This document shows, one piece after another, positions 1-9,427 of a stretch of DNA of 64,000 nt. The translations under genes and the position numbers were made by a program. Location: assembly GCA_019750095.1 (NCBI GenBank), contig JAIEOW010000158.1, forward strand, positions 1-64,000. Reading direction: 5' to 3'. The DNA comes from Phycisphaerales bacterium. Its GTDB lineage: Bacteria; Planctomycetota; Phycisphaerae; Phycisphaerales; UBA1924. Below the pieces are notes generated by a model. The model had not been told where the DNA came from and searched no databases. It saw nothing but the letters and a program-made list of their open reading frames with translations. How positions within the stretch are numbered: the stretch's first letter is position 1; each line of letters begins with the position of its first letter.

Positions 1-504
<504 letters not shown>

Positions 505-521
505 GATTTCCTTAGACTCGG

Positions 522-561
522 GCGGATGGGAATCTTGAGCTTGCTCAAGATCGAAATCCGC
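522..561. other. Inverted repeat downstream of 16S rRNA
   Basis: A perfect 9-bp inverted repeat (ATCTTGAGC at 532-540, GCTCAAGAT at 543-551) sits inside an outer pair GCGGAT (522-527) and ATCCGC (556-561). A long hairpin just past the 16S 3' end suggests an RNase III-type processing stem of the precursor, but the partner sequence upstream of 16S is outside the window, so this is inference. Confidence 0.45.
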
Positions 562-691
562 AGCGGGGTAACCCGCAACGAGTATCGTGAACACGTTCTT
601 GTCTGGCCAACGCTGTAAAGTGTCCCAGAATGCCGCGGCGGCGACGCCCGGACCAGAGATCACCCAACTGTCTTTCTTGATATTCCGACAT

Positions 692-725
692 ACGCCCACG
701 GCTCACGCCGTGGGCGTTGTCATTT
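692..725 (+). terminator. Rho-independent terminator of the 16S transcript
   Basis: A perfect 11-bp stem (ACGCCCACGGC at 692-702, GCCGTGGGCGT at 707-717) with a TCAC loop is followed by TGTCATTTTT. It lies between the 16S gene and the 3' end of the convergent gene at 788-2488. It indicates that the rRNA transcript ends here without a 23S gene. Confidence 0.8.
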
Positions 726-787
726 TTGCTCCGCTTGTCACATTCGATGGCCTCCCGCGCAGAAGACTGCCGAGAACTGGACGCTGC

Positions 788-2488
788 TCATGGCTTGGGT
801 GTTTGAGGCGGCTCCGACGCGGGTGGTGGCGAGTTGTCCTTGCGACTCAGCTCGCCGCGGGTTGGCAGTTGGTTGTTGATCGCGCCCCAGGGTAAGGGGA
901 CGTCGTTGCACCAGATTTCGGCGTCGATCACGCGCGTCGGGTCCATCAGGGCGGTGCGAGCTCGCGGGGATGGGACCAGGACGAAGGTGAGTGTGCGGTC
1001 GGTTTTGTCGGCGAGTTCTTCGGGCGTGAGTTGGATCTCTTGGTTGCTCAGTCCCGTCGTACTTCGGCTGTTGTACAGGCCCGTCTCGATGTAGTGCGTT
1101 GCGATCGGAATCCGATCATCTCCTCGCACAAGAAAGAGGTCGCCGGCGAGACGAGCGTGCGGTTCCGACGCCGAACTCCAGAAGAGCGACGCCAGGACGT
1201 TCTGCGTCGTCACGCCACCGATCGTGTGTGCTGCGCGGTACAGCATGATCGAAACGCTCGGCGTCAGGCGAGCGAGCTCCTTAGGGTCGGTGATCCGGGT
1301 GCCAATGCTCGGGCTTTCGGCGGCGGGCACGATCGTTGTTCCAGCCGAAAACTCCAAAGTTGAGATCGCAAAGACCGCCTGTTCGATTCGAGCCTTCGTC
1401 TCTGGCCTGGATGGTTGAGGCGGACCACGGTGCTTTTTGCCGAGGGTCTGGTTGTCGGTCCTGCCGAGCGCTGCGAACTCGATAAGGTCACTCTCCAGCT
1501 GTGCCGGATCGCGCTGTGGGGGATCGCGGTTCGGCGGGCTGCGCCGCTCAGAGATGCCAGAGCTCGGAGAGTCTGAGATCGCGGCGGCTGCAAAGATCGT
1601 GATGCCCACGCTCGCGGGGCCGGGCTCGCCGTCGACAAGATACTGATCGTAATCAAGGCCGGTCGTACACATCGCTGGATGAAGCGGCCAGATCGACTTC
1701 GTTTCGATCATCGGTCTGGGCGTGGCAGAAAACCGTATTCGATCGCCATCAACCCGCCGTTCGTTGAGCCGCACCTCCGCAAGATATCCCCGAATGGTTA
1801 CGCGGCCTGAGCCCGCCGTGCGATCGATCAACTCCAGCGTCATCGGCAGCGGATCGCCGATCGCGATGCGCTGGCGCACGGCGAACTTGAAGCGGAGCGT
1901 GTTGCGCAAATAGGCCTCGCGCAGCTCTTTGGACGAATCGGGGCGCAGGGCGCGGTCTTCCAGCAGCTTGCCGAGCGCAGGCGACCACGAGCGCGAGAGA
2001 TCGGCCTGGCGACTGAGAAGCGCTCGTTCGAGAGCCGTCCATGATGATGCAGAAAACGTGCCAGCACCGGCGCGTGCGGCGATTTCCGTGGCGACGGCCG
2101 GGCTCGGGCTGTCGTCGGCGTCGAGCAACTTCACCAGCAACCAGTCGGGCGCATAGGCGTACCACTTGCCCGGACCGGTGGCCACCAGCGTGATGGGCAC
2201 GGCAAGGCCGAGCGCCAGCATCGCCGCACCAATGCCGATGAGCGCCGGGCGGCGTGCCCGGCGGCCTTTGCGGATCTGCCCTTTGGCGGCGAGTGCCTTG
2301 CCGCACTCGGGACACACCGCTGATGGCGAAACCGGCCCATGTGATTCTGGAAGTGTTATGCCCGAGAGCTCAAACCCACACCGGCAATGTGGAGCGTCGG
2401 AAACCCGTCGGCCGCGGAGGCCGAGCGCGAGCAGGATGATGCCGGCCAGGACCAGGATCGCAACCAGGATGGTGAAGGCGACGGCCAT
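788..2488 (-). CDS. Zinc-ribbon membrane protein of unknown function
   Basis: A protein of about 566 residues if it starts at 2488, where the N-terminus becomes a hydrophobic segment (residues about 3-24, MAVAFTILVAILVLAG). The longer frame adds an Arg/His-rich leader that looks non-coding. Directly after the first membrane segment comes a zinc ribbon with a CxC pair near residues 35-37 and CPECG near 57-61, then a second hydrophobic segment near 82-104. The rest is a mostly soluble region with no domain I recognise. Short ribbon modules next to membrane anchors are frequent in planctomycete proteins. The stop faces the rRNA terminator. Function unknown. Confidence 0.75.
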   Translation of the reverse strand: MAVAFTILVAILVLAGIILLALGLRGRRVSDAPHCRCGFELSGITLPESHGPVSPSAVCPECGKALAAKGQIRKGRRARRPALIGIGAAMLALGLAVPITLVATGPGKWYAYAPDWLLVKLLDADDSPSPAVATEIAARAGAGTFSASSWTALERALLSRQADLSRSWSPALGKLLEDRALRPDSSKELREAYLRNTLRFKFAVRQRIAIGDPLPMTLELIDRTAGSGRVTIRGYLAEVRLNERRVDGDRIRFSATPRPMIETKSIWPLHPAMCTTGLDYDQYLVDGEPGPASVGITIFAAAAISDSPSSGISERRSPPNRDPPQRDPAQLESDLIEFAALGRTDNQTLGKKHRGPPQPSRPETKARIEQAVFAISTLEFSAGTTIVPAAESPSIGTRITDPKELARLTPSVSIMLYRAAHTIGGVTTQNVLASLFWSSASEPHARLAGDLFLVRGDDRIPIATHYIETGLYNSRSTTGLSNQEIQLTPEELADKTDRTLTFVLVPSPRARTALMDPTRVIDAEIWCNDVPLPWGAINNQLPTRGELSRKDNSPPPASEPPQTPKP

Positions 2489-2670
2489 TGATCCGAATCG
2501 TACAGGATGTGCGGGGTGAGCTCTGCGGGAGGTGGCACGGAGAGAAGTCGCGAGATGGTCGGTGCCGCCTGCCGCGATGGTCGAACGCGTCAAGTACTCC
2601 GCTTACCACACGCCCTTCGGCCTCCACGCGGGCGACATGCAAGGCCGTCCAACATCGCCTCTGATGGTCC

Positions 2671-4470
2671 TCACTCACCAATGACCACACGGCTTCGCTG
2701 CTCGACGGTCTCAATCAGCCGCACACGCATTTCGCGTCGTCTCTCGGTCACCGCCGCTGGGCGTGCGGATGCGACTTCTTCCGCGCGTGGCATGCGAACC
2801 ATCCTCGGCCGGCCGCCCAGTGGCTCGATCGTCAGCGCGTCCACGATGTGCACGTTGGCGTCTCGATCAATCCATAGCGGCACGATGTTGTCCCACGGCA
2901 CGATCGGCACTCTTGCATTGCCCTCGGTGCGGCGTGCGCTGGTGTCCGTCAGTTGGTCCAGCGGGACATAGCCGCGCGACCAGTACGCACCGGTGATCAC
3001 GCGAAGATCTCGGCGTTGCATCGCACGCCACACGAACACCCGCGCCGACCAGCGCGCTTCCGGCGCGGTGTGGATCACGCCGTTGTACGTCGCCCGCGAT
3101 GTCGCCGCCCCGCGGTGCTCGGCCGCCAGAATCAGCAGCGCGGTGCCCGGAGCCAGCGCCGGCGCGATCGCGTTCAACTGCGACGCGACGTGCGCATCCA
3201 GCCGCGCGTTCGTGCGAAACTGCGTCTGCATGCCCATCAGCCCGATGACGCCGGCGATCGAGCATCCGCCCACGATGAACATCGCCGCAGCGCGGATCGG
3301 TGCACGCTCGGCCCAGCCGACTCGGCGTGCCAGGCGAGCGAGCTCACTGCCCGCCGCAGCAATCACGCACGAGACTCCAAGCATCGGCACGTAGAGCGAG
3401 CGCATCTCCACCCCTTGAGCACCCGCCGCGACAAACGGCGTCCACGGCATGATCATCAGCACGATCGCAAGCAAGAACACACCCAAGCCCGCGCCACGCG
3501 CACGCGATTCCGAAGCCGTGGGCCGCGTGGTCTGCTTTCGAGCTTCCTGGATGAGCGCAAGCACGCCAGAGACGCCGATGGCCAGCAGAATGCCGAGGAG
3601 CATGGGCTGCGAGCCGGCCGCCGACAGGCCGTGCTCGATGCTCCCGAGCACCACGTCTCTCCCTCCGTCACCGGCCACCCACTCCCGGATGCCGGAGAAG
3701 ATCGGTCCCAGCACGCCGGAAGAGTTTGCCGTGCGGAGCAAGCTCTCTGAGCCCCCGCGTGCGTCGGGTGGAGCGGTGGTGATGAGCAGCAGCGCATAGA
3801 GGACGCAAGGCAACCCCGCCGCATTTGTGGCCAGAATCGTGCGCCGCACACGCGACTCGCCGCGATCATGCTGCGAGCACGCCCACCACACCACAATCGG
3901 CATACCTGCCAAGCCCGCCGCCGCCGGCTCATAGAAACACGCCGCGGTCAGGCTCAAGAGCGCGATCGTGGCCAGTCCGCCCATCCCGCGGGGAGAATGC
4001 CCGAACCGATGCCCGGCCAGGAGCGCCAGCAACATGAACATCGAGCCAATAGCGTTGCAGCTTGCACTTGACCAGAGGATGGCCTCGCCGAGCAATGGGC
4101 ATGTTCCGGCGAGCAGCACCGCCGCGAATGCAACGCCGCGTGCTGAACCCATCGCCGTGAGCAGGCGATAGAGCAGCCCATACACCGCGGCGTGCACCAG
4201 CGCGAGTTCCAGATGCGCGAGTGCATCAAGCTTCCAGAACAGCGTGTTCACCGTCCAGACGTGCAGAAGGTGCAGAGGCCTCCAGAAATAGGGAAAGCTG
4301 AACCACGGGTGGCGCGACCAATCGAGACCAGCGCGATCGACCGCCCGAAGGGTCGCCCAATAGTCGTCGGAGTGCTTGCCGGTATCACCGATGTACGCGA
4401 ACGTTGCGCCCAGCCAGACCAGGCCGATGAAGACACAGATCCAGCGGATGCGGACACGCGGCAGGGGCAT
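2671..4470 (-). CDS. Polytopic membrane protein, possible GT-C glycosyltransferase
   Basis: About 599 residues from the ATG at 4470. After an Arg-rich start there is one hydrophobic segment, then an acidic exposed loop with HSDDYW, then roughly nine to ten further hydrophobic segments, and a soluble C-terminal domain of about 200 residues. An acidic pair in the first loop followed by many helices is the layout of GT-C glycosyltransferases that use polyprenyl-phosphate sugars, so a sugar-transfer role at the cell membrane is a reasonable guess but not proven. It is followed on the same strand by the zinc-ribbon gene after about 180 bases, so the two may share a transcript. The upstream neighbour is tRNA-Ser. 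Confidence 0.7.
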   Translation of the reverse strand: MPLPRVRIRWICVFIGLVWLGATFAYIGDTGKHSDDYWATLRAVDRAGLDWSRHPWFSFPYFWRPLHLLHVWTVNTLFWKLDALAHLELALVHAAVYGLLYRLLTAMGSARGVAFAAVLLAGTCPLLGEAILWSSASCNAIGSMFMLLALLAGHRFGHSPRGMGGLATIALLSLTAACFYEPAAAGLAGMPIVVWWACSQHDRGESRVRRTILATNAAGLPCVLYALLLITTAPPDARGGSESLLRTANSSGVLGPIFSGIREWVAGDGGRDVVLGSIEHGLSAAGSQPMLLGILLAIGVSGVLALIQEARKQTTRPTASESRARGAGLGVFLLAIVLMIMPWTPFVAAGAQGVEMRSLYVPMLGVSCVIAAAGSELARLARRVGWAERAPIRAAAMFIVGGCSIAGVIGLMGMQTQFRTNARLDAHVASQLNAIAPALAPGTALLILAAEHRGAATSRATYNGVIHTAPEARWSARVFVWRAMQRRDLRVITGAYWSRGYVPLDQLTDTSARRTEGNARVPIVPWDNIVPLWIDRDANVHIVDALTIEPLGGRPRMVRMPRAEEVASARPAAVTERRREMRVRLIETVEQRSRVVIGE

Positions 4471-4547
4471 GAGCCAAGAATACGACTCGGCGGAGTCGTC
4501 CCCGACGCGTCGCATCTGCGAAGCTGAACACGAGGTCTGAAGGCAAG

Positions 4548-4634
4548 CGGTAGGGGAGGGATTCGAACCCTCGGTACCCTATCGGGTACGCCGGTTTTCA
4601 AGACCGGTACTTTCAACCACTCAGTCACCCTACC
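4548..4634 (-). tRNA. tRNA-Ser(UGA)
   Basis: On the minus strand a complete class II tRNA can be folded. The acceptor stem is GGTAGGG/CCCTACC (4628-4634 with 4549-4555) with discriminator G at 4548. The anticodon loop reads CTTGAAA, giving anticodon UGA. A long GC-rich variable arm follows, then a T-arm with GGTTCGAAT-type loop (plus strand ATTCGAACC). The long variable arm and discriminator G fit serine. CCA is not encoded. Confidence 0.93.
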
Positions 4635-4694
4635 GGCAGGGCAGAGGCTAGCCCGGATGGTCTTGGTTTGCGCGTTCGCGGGTCGCTCCGCGTA

Positions 4695-4712
4695 TGCTTG
4701 TTTCAACAACAG
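4695..4712. promoter_or_regulatory. Partial palindrome, putative MarR operator
   Basis: The core TTGTTTCAACAA ends 14 bases before the ATG at 4723. Thirteen of 18 positions match the perfect palindrome at 62860-62877 in front of the pirin gene. If the MarR protein encoded next door binds both, it represses itself and pirin. The position inside the longer ORF also argues that translation begins at 4723, not at 4657. Confidence 0.5.
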
Positions 4713-4722
4713 TCGGCCATTC

Positions 4723-5292
4723 ATGCCCGCACGCCGAGCCTCCAAACCCGCCCCCCGCGCACCCGATCTCCAGCACGAGATCGGGAAGAAGAAGCCCTTC
4801 GACGTTCCCGAGGAAGAGGCCTTTCTCAACCTGCTTCGGACCTGCTCCATCTTCACGACCGAGACCGGGCGGTTCTTCCGCGACTATGGGCTGACAGAGG
4901 CCCAGTACAACGCGCTGCGAATTCTCCGCGGTCACGCGCAGCGCGTTCGCGAAAACCGGTCTGATGTCGGGCCTGACGGCGTCCCGAGCCAGACCATCGG
5001 CGAGCAACTGGTTGCGCAGGTGCCCGATGTCACGCGGCTGGTCGATCGTCTTGTTGATGCAGGGCTCGCCGAGCGTGCGCGCACTGAAGAGGACCGCCGC
5101 CTGGTGATCGTCCGCATCACGCGCGAGGGGCTTGATCTGCTTGCCCGGATCGATCGGCCCATCCTGGAACTCCACCGGCGACAGCTCGGCCACATGACAC
5201 GCGCCGATCTCGCTGAGCTGAACCGTCTGCTCGTGCTGGCTCGGCGGGGGAGCGAGGGCAGCGACCCGGTCACAGATCGCTGCCCGCGCTGA
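4723..5292 (+). CDS. MarR-family transcriptional regulator
   Basis: 189 residues from the ATG at 4723. The central part has the MarR winged-helix order: an N-terminal dimerisation helix with ETGRFFRDYGLTEAQYNALR, a DNA-reading helix region TIGEQLVAQVPDVTRLVDRL and a wing RTEEDRRLVIVRIT. MarR proteins are dimeric repressors that usually release DNA on binding small aromatic or oxidant ligands. The longer frame from 4657 lacks family similarity and contains the operator-like site, so I reject that start. The gene ends 8 bases before the 3' end of the convergent terminase gene. The likely targets are its own promoter and pirin at 62127-62837, inferred from the shared palindrome. Confidence 0.88.
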   Translation: MPARRASKPAPRAPDLQHEIGKKKPFDVPEEEAFLNLLRTCSIFTTETGRFFRDYGLTEAQYNALRILRGHAQRVRENRSDVGPDGVPSQTIGEQLVAQVPDVTRLVDRLVDAGLAERARTEEDRRLVIVRITREGLDLLARIDRPILELHRRQLGHMTRADLAELNRLLVLARRGSEGSDPVTDRCPR

Positions 5293-5300
5293 CAGAAGCA

Positions 5301-7070
5301 TCAATACGTCGTCCATCCCGTCTTGCCGCGGCGCAGCAGGTTGATGATCATGTACCGCAGCGCATCGCACGCGTGATCAACGCCCTCGGTCTTCAGCGGG
5401 ATGAGCGTCTGCTTGTCGTGCTCGGGATAGCGGTAGCGGTGCATGCACTCGATCAGCCGAGTGCAGCGCTCGTGGATAAAGAGCTTGGGCGTGGGATCGG
5501 TGCCTCCGGCTCGCGGGTCAAAGGCCGGATCGAGCAGGTCGCGCACGGCGTTCACGCCAGAGTCGATCGTGCCGCCCTTGGCCCGCACGACAAAGCTCGC
5601 CTTGCGCAGCACCGTCGCGTTGGACTCGCCGGTCTGTTCATCCACGCTGTTGCCCGCGGGGTCGATGGCGACCCATGACAGCGCGGTGTCGGGTTCGACT
5701 CTCGCCAGCGGCTCGGCGTCCGCATTTAGCCAGCCCCGCAGCACGCCCACGTGATCGCTCAGCTTCAGCCCGGCCTTGCAGTGCTCGCGGATCACCACCA
5801 CGCGCTTGTCGCGCGTCACGCCGGCGAGCAGCACCACGCCCTCGGCACGAAAGCCGAAGTCCATCCCGGCGATTAGTTGCACGAAGGGCCCGAGCCGAGC
5901 GCCGTCGCCCTGCAGATCGTCATCCCCAACGACATGCCGCGCTGACTCGAACTCCGGATACACGCTGTCATCGCGTCGCGGACGCAGGCAGAGCATCTCG
6001 GCCTCCCAGGTGGCTCTGCCGACGCGCGACTTCATGCGGATCGCATCGTCGATGGTGATGTGTCCGAATGCGCCATCGCCGGTGCCTGCCGGCTTGCCGT
6101 CGCTGGAGAGCCGTTCCAGCTTGGCTCGCCCTGCACATTCCGGGGCGAGCGCGCATGTGGTGCACACGTGCTTGTTGCCGCAGTGCTCCAGCGCGTCCAG
6201 CACGCCCCAGCGGAAGATTGGCGGCGTGGGCAAGATCGCGTGGGCTTCTGTCCCATCCTGCGATGCAGCGTCCGTCGGGGCGACCTGCGCCGAACTGCTC
6301 GGCGTCTCTTGAGAGGTCGCTCGCGTCAGGAGATGCATCCCCGCGAGTTTCCACATCAATCCGAAAGGGCGATGCATCGTCGAGAGCGCATCGACGCTTC
6401 CTTTGATCTCATCTCCCCATGGTCCTTTGAGCTTGATCGATCGGGTCGTGAGCTGCACCGCCTCCCACAGTTCGGCATCAAACAGGTCCACCTCGTCGCA
6501 CCGCACTTTCTGGACGCGCGTGCCGCGGACGGAGGTCTGGCTTGCCGCCAGCACCTCGGCCGCCGCGCCGCCGCGACCCTCCACGCGGTCGCGCGTGATG
6601 ACAAAGTCGCAGATCGCGGCGACCCGCGGCATCTGCGCGAAGCGGTGCAGGTGTTCCTGCATCCGCCGACTCTGATCCAGCGAGCCTCCGAGCAGACGGA
6701 TCTGCACCCCTGGCTTGAAGATCAGCTCCAGAAGCGTCACAAGCGCGCCAAGAAACGTCTTGCCCCCGCCACGATTGGCCCACACCACGCAGTCTGGCGA
6801 CCGCCCCGCAAACCGACCTTGCGTGCCCTCAAAGAACGAGTGCACGACATAGTCAAACGGTGCAGCGTGCCCCGGCACCAGCGGCGCACGCAGCACGTGA
6901 ACGCCCAGATGTTCCACGATCCACACGTGCAGCGCGTCGGGCGACTGCGGCGGCGTGATCTCGTCGATGCTCGGATCAACACGCTCCGGCGGCGTGCTGT
7001 TGACTGGTGTGTGTGATGCTCCATCCGTGGTGCTCTTGCGCGATCGGCGCGTGCTGGATTTGCGTGCCAT
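5301..7070 (-). CDS. Phage terminase large-subunit-like ATPase/nuclease
   Basis: 589 residues, with a strong ribosome site GGAGGGGGAG before the ATG at 7070. The ATPase half has Walker A NRGGGKT (residues 99-105) and Walker B VRCDEVD (189-195). The second half has the RNase H-like nuclease pattern: MDFGF with Asp near 404 and DHACDALRY with Asp near 565 and 569. Between the two lies a four-Cys cluster, C-x5-C-x2-C-x5-C at residues 297, 303, 306 and 312, which suggests a bound metal or Fe-S centre. Terminase large subunits cut and pump phage DNA into procapsids, but no portal, capsid or tail gene is present here. It is the last gene of a three-gene minus-strand set that starts at 9316. Confidence 0.88.
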   Translation of the reverse strand: MARKSSTRRSRKSTTDGASHTPVNSTPPERVDPSIDEITPPQSPDALHVWIVEHLGVHVLRAPLVPGHAAPFDYVVHSFFEGTQGRFAGRSPDCVVWANRGGGKTFLGALVTLLELIFKPGVQIRLLGGSLDQSRRMQEHLHRFAQMPRVAAICDFVITRDRVEGRGGAAAEVLAASQTSVRGTRVQKVRCDEVDLFDAELWEAVQLTTRSIKLKGPWGDEIKGSVDALSTMHRPFGLMWKLAGMHLLTRATSQETPSSSAQVAPTDAASQDGTEAHAILPTPPIFRWGVLDALEHCGNKHVCTTCALAPECAGRAKLERLSSDGKPAGTGDGAFGHITIDDAIRMKSRVGRATWEAEMLCLRPRRDDSVYPEFESARHVVGDDDLQGDGARLGPFVQLIAGMDFGFRAEGVVLLAGVTRDKRVVVIREHCKAGLKLSDHVGVLRGWLNADAEPLARVEPDTALSWVAIDPAGNSVDEQTGESNATVLRKASFVVRAKGGTIDSGVNAVRDLLDPAFDPRAGGTDPTPKLFIHERCTRLIECMHRYRYPEHDKQTLIPLKTEGVDHACDALRYMIINLLRRGKTGWTTY

Positions 7071-7121
7071 CGGTCTCCCCCTCCTGTGGCGATGCGTGCG
7101 AGTGTGTGTTCAACCAGACGA

Positions 7122-8582
7122 TCAAGGCGTCGTGTACGCCCGCGGGCGAACGCTCAGTGAGCGAGCCGCGGTGCGGATCAGCGTGCGGACATCGGCCTCG
7201 GCGATCGCCCGAGTTGCGCGAGACGCACGAGCCCATCTCGCGAGCGCGGCAACCAGTGCGGGCGAGCGAGCGATACGTCTCGTGGCGCGGGCGATGTCCA
7301 CGAGCGACGTGCCCGACAGGCCGCGCTCGGCGAGCGCCGCGAGCAACTGCTGATCGCGCTGCGAGTGCGGGAGCACCCATTCCCGCATGCCCGCACGCAC
7401 AAAGAGCGGACACGCGGCCCCCATGGCAGCGACCGCTTCGGTCCGAGGGGTGAGCGGATCGCGCAAATACGCCGTGACAAGTTCGCCGGCGACACCCTGC
7501 CCACGATGCCTTGGATCGACGATCACACGCGAGATGCACCGCACTCCCGTGCCGCCGGGCGCGGCGTCGTTCAGTCGCTCCGCGGCGCGGCGCAGATCAT
7601 CCGGCGCATGCGAAGGGGGCGTCAGATCGGGCCAGGCAAGCGCTCGCCACGCACCGTTGAGCGTGGGCATGCTGACGGTCAGCACGGCGATGACCGGACC
7701 GCACTCCTGTCGGCGGGCCACGAGCACTCGAGCGATGGTTGCCGGACGACCGCCGCGATAGTGCATGGATGCGAGCGATGTGTAGTCGGCGAGCGAGCCC
7801 TGGGCGATGTGCAGCGCGCCGGGGCCGTCACTCGGCGGGCCTGTTGAGATGGTGCAGTGTCCACCAAGGTCGATCGCGAGGTGAACGTCGGCATGCAGCC
7901 AAGTCCGGACCTGATCGCGTGAGCTTGCGCACACGATCTGCCGCGGGCGCTCATTTGCGCCTGGAGACCGGACCCATCGTGCGAGCGTTGCGCAGACGCC
8001 CTGCGCGGTGGTGTCGTCCAGTCCGGTGCAGAACTCATCGATCGCCAGCAGCGCGGGTGTGCGCGGCGGGTCGGAGAGCGTGGTCGCGCTATGCATGGCG
8101 AGCGCAAGCTGCAGTCGAGCGTGCTCGCCTTCGGAGAGTTCGCAGACGCGTCGGGCGGCGATGCGAGCGTCGGCGAGCCCCGCCGCGCTGAGAGCACGCA
8201 GGGCGGTTTCTACCGGCGGCCCTTCAGGAGTGCCCGGCACAAAGGCGTTGATTACGCGCCGGTGTGCGAGCCTTTGGAGCGCCCGTTGATCGGTTTGGAT
8301 CACGCGCACGCCCTCGCGCTTCGCCCGATGGACCAACGCTTGCAACGCCGTGCTTTTGCCCCCGCCGCTCGGGCCGCTGATGAGCGCGATGCCGGTTGAT
8401 CGGGCCTGAAGCGTGGCGAGCAGTTCGGCGGCGGCGGTGCCCGCCCGCGCCATGCGCTCGGCGCGGTCGCTGATGACATCATCCGTGGTCAGGCCAAAGA
8501 CGCCCAGAGCGCTGAGCGCCTGGGGCGTCCAGTGGTCATTGCATGCCGCGACGGGCGCGCGGCGGCCTCGCTTGTGATCCAT
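7122..8582 (-). CDS. ABC-type ATPase fused to a GNAT domain (COG2401-like)
   Basis: About 486 residues from the ATG at 8582, which has GGGGAGG six bases upstream; an in-frame ATG at 8705, just past the preceding stop, is possible but lacks a ribosome site. The ATPase half carries Walker A GPSGGGKST (about 70-78), an ABC signature LSEGE (about 149-153), Walker B LLAIDE and a D-loop GLDD. The C-terminal half has a GNAT acetyl-CoA motif RGQGVA (about 360-365). This arrangement matches the family 'ABC-type ATPase fused to a predicted acetyltransferase', whose function is unknown. There is no membrane segment, so it is not a transporter. Mu Mom, a DNA-modifying enzyme, also has a GNAT fold, so nucleic-acid modification is a possibility (inference). 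It lies 51 bases upstream of the terminase gene. Confidence 0.82.
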   Translation of the reverse strand: MDHKRGRRAPVAACNDHWTPQALSALGVFGLTTDDVISDRAERMARAGTAAAELLATLQARSTGIALISGPSGGGKSTALQALVHRAKREGVRVIQTDQRALQRLAHRRVINAFVPGTPEGPPVETALRALSAAGLADARIAARRVCELSEGEHARLQLALAMHSATTLSDPPRTPALLAIDEFCTGLDDTTAQGVCATLARWVRSPGANERPRQIVCASSRDQVRTWLHADVHLAIDLGGHCTISTGPPSDGPGALHIAQGSLADYTSLASMHYRGGRPATIARVLVARRQECGPVIAVLTVSMPTLNGAWRALAWPDLTPPSHAPDDLRRAAERLNDAAPGGTGVRCISRVIVDPRHRGQGVAGELVTAYLRDPLTPRTEAVAAMGAACPLFVRAGMREWVLPHSQRDQQLLAALAERGLSGTSLVDIARATRRIARSPALVAALARWARASRATRAIAEADVRTLIRTAARSLSVRPRAYTTP

Positions 8583-8707
8583 CCCCATCCTCCCCTTCTG
8601 CTTCAACCCCAATCGAACCGGAAGATCGTCGTTGGTGGCAAGGCCTCCGGCTTGTGTGCTCACCTGCTGTGAAGCACCCAGGCCAGACGCCTGAGCCACG
8701 GTCATTG

Positions 8708-9316
8708 TCAGTCAGAGTTCTTTGATCGCTTCCATGTCTCTGAGCCGGAGTGCTGCGATGCGCGTTCACTCTTTGGTCCGGGTGTCCAGCGCCGGGTTGC
8801 AGGGCTGGCCTGCTTCGAGGCCTGCATCGCGCCGCGGGCCATCGCGAGCACATTCGCGCGGAGGGTGCGGACAAGGTGCTGGGTCAGCTTAAGCTCCTCG
8901 GCAACGGCGCGGACCGATCGTCCATGCAGCACGCAGAGTGTGGCGACACGAGCCAGACGCGGTTCAAAGGTGGCGACGTTGAGCGCGACAAAGGCGAACT
9001 CGGGTGAGAGGCAGCGCTTGGTCAGCCGAGCGACGCGGCGTTGAACCGAACGCGGCACGATCCCGAGCAAGGCGCTGATCTGCTTGGCGCTTTTGCCCTC
9101 ATCAAAGATTGATCGCAAAAGTGCGGCATCACCATCGGACAGAAATGCGGCGCGTTCGGCGAGTTGGCGGGCTCGGTCGCAGGAGGCCTCAAGGCGCTGA
9201 ATGCCGCGACTTGCTTCCGAGCCGTCGGAGCTCGCCGCAAACCGGCGAGACGGTCCTTGATTTTCGGAATATGATAGGGTATCTTGATGTGATTCCGCCC
9301 GGAATGCGTCGACCAT
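8708..9316 (-). CDS. Double helix-turn-helix protein
   Basis: 202 residues from the ATG at 9316, preceded by AGAAAGGA. Two HTH-like segments are visible, one around GKSAKQISALLGIVPRSVQR and a second around GRSVRAVAEELKLTQHLVRT, which resemble sigma-factor region 4 or phage regulator helices. The C-terminus is basic and low in complexity. It is the first gene of the set that continues into the ABC-GNAT and terminase genes and is divergent from the S24 repressor. It could be an activator of the set or the DNA-recognition partner of the terminase (small terminases also bind DNA through HTH folds); the sequence does not decide. Confidence 0.72.
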   Translation of the reverse strand: MVDAFRAESHQDTLSYSENQGPSRRFAASSDGSEASRGIQRLEASCDRARQLAERAAFLSDGDAALLRSIFDEGKSAKQISALLGIVPRSVQRRVARLTKRCLSPEFAFVALNVATFEPRLARVATLCVLHGRSVRAVAEELKLTQHLVRTLRANVLAMARGAMQASKQASPATRRWTPGPKSERASQHSGSETWKRSKNSD

Positions 9317-9356
9317 GCGAAGTCCTTTCTGGAGAACAATGAGCCCCCACGAGATA

Positions 9357-9427
9357 CGTTCACGCCTATGTGAACGCCCCGCGAGTATACCTTGTTCGGT
9401 ATATGGACGCAATGTGTTCGGTATAAT
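9357..9427. promoter_or_regulatory. Divergent promoter/operator region of the phage-like cassette
   Basis: On the minus strand TTGCGT (9407-9412) and TATACT (9384-9389) are 17 bases apart, a good promoter for the set starting at 9316. The -10 lies in an inverted repeat TATACC/GGTATA (9386-9391 with 9398-9403). The 11-mer TGTTCGGTATA occurs at 9393-9403 and again at 9415-9425, 22 bases on, the second copy overlapping a plus-strand TATAAT (9422-9427) for the repressor. A further inverted repeat CGTTCAC/GTGAACG spans 9357-9376. This resembles a phage repressor operator region. Confidence 0.6.
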
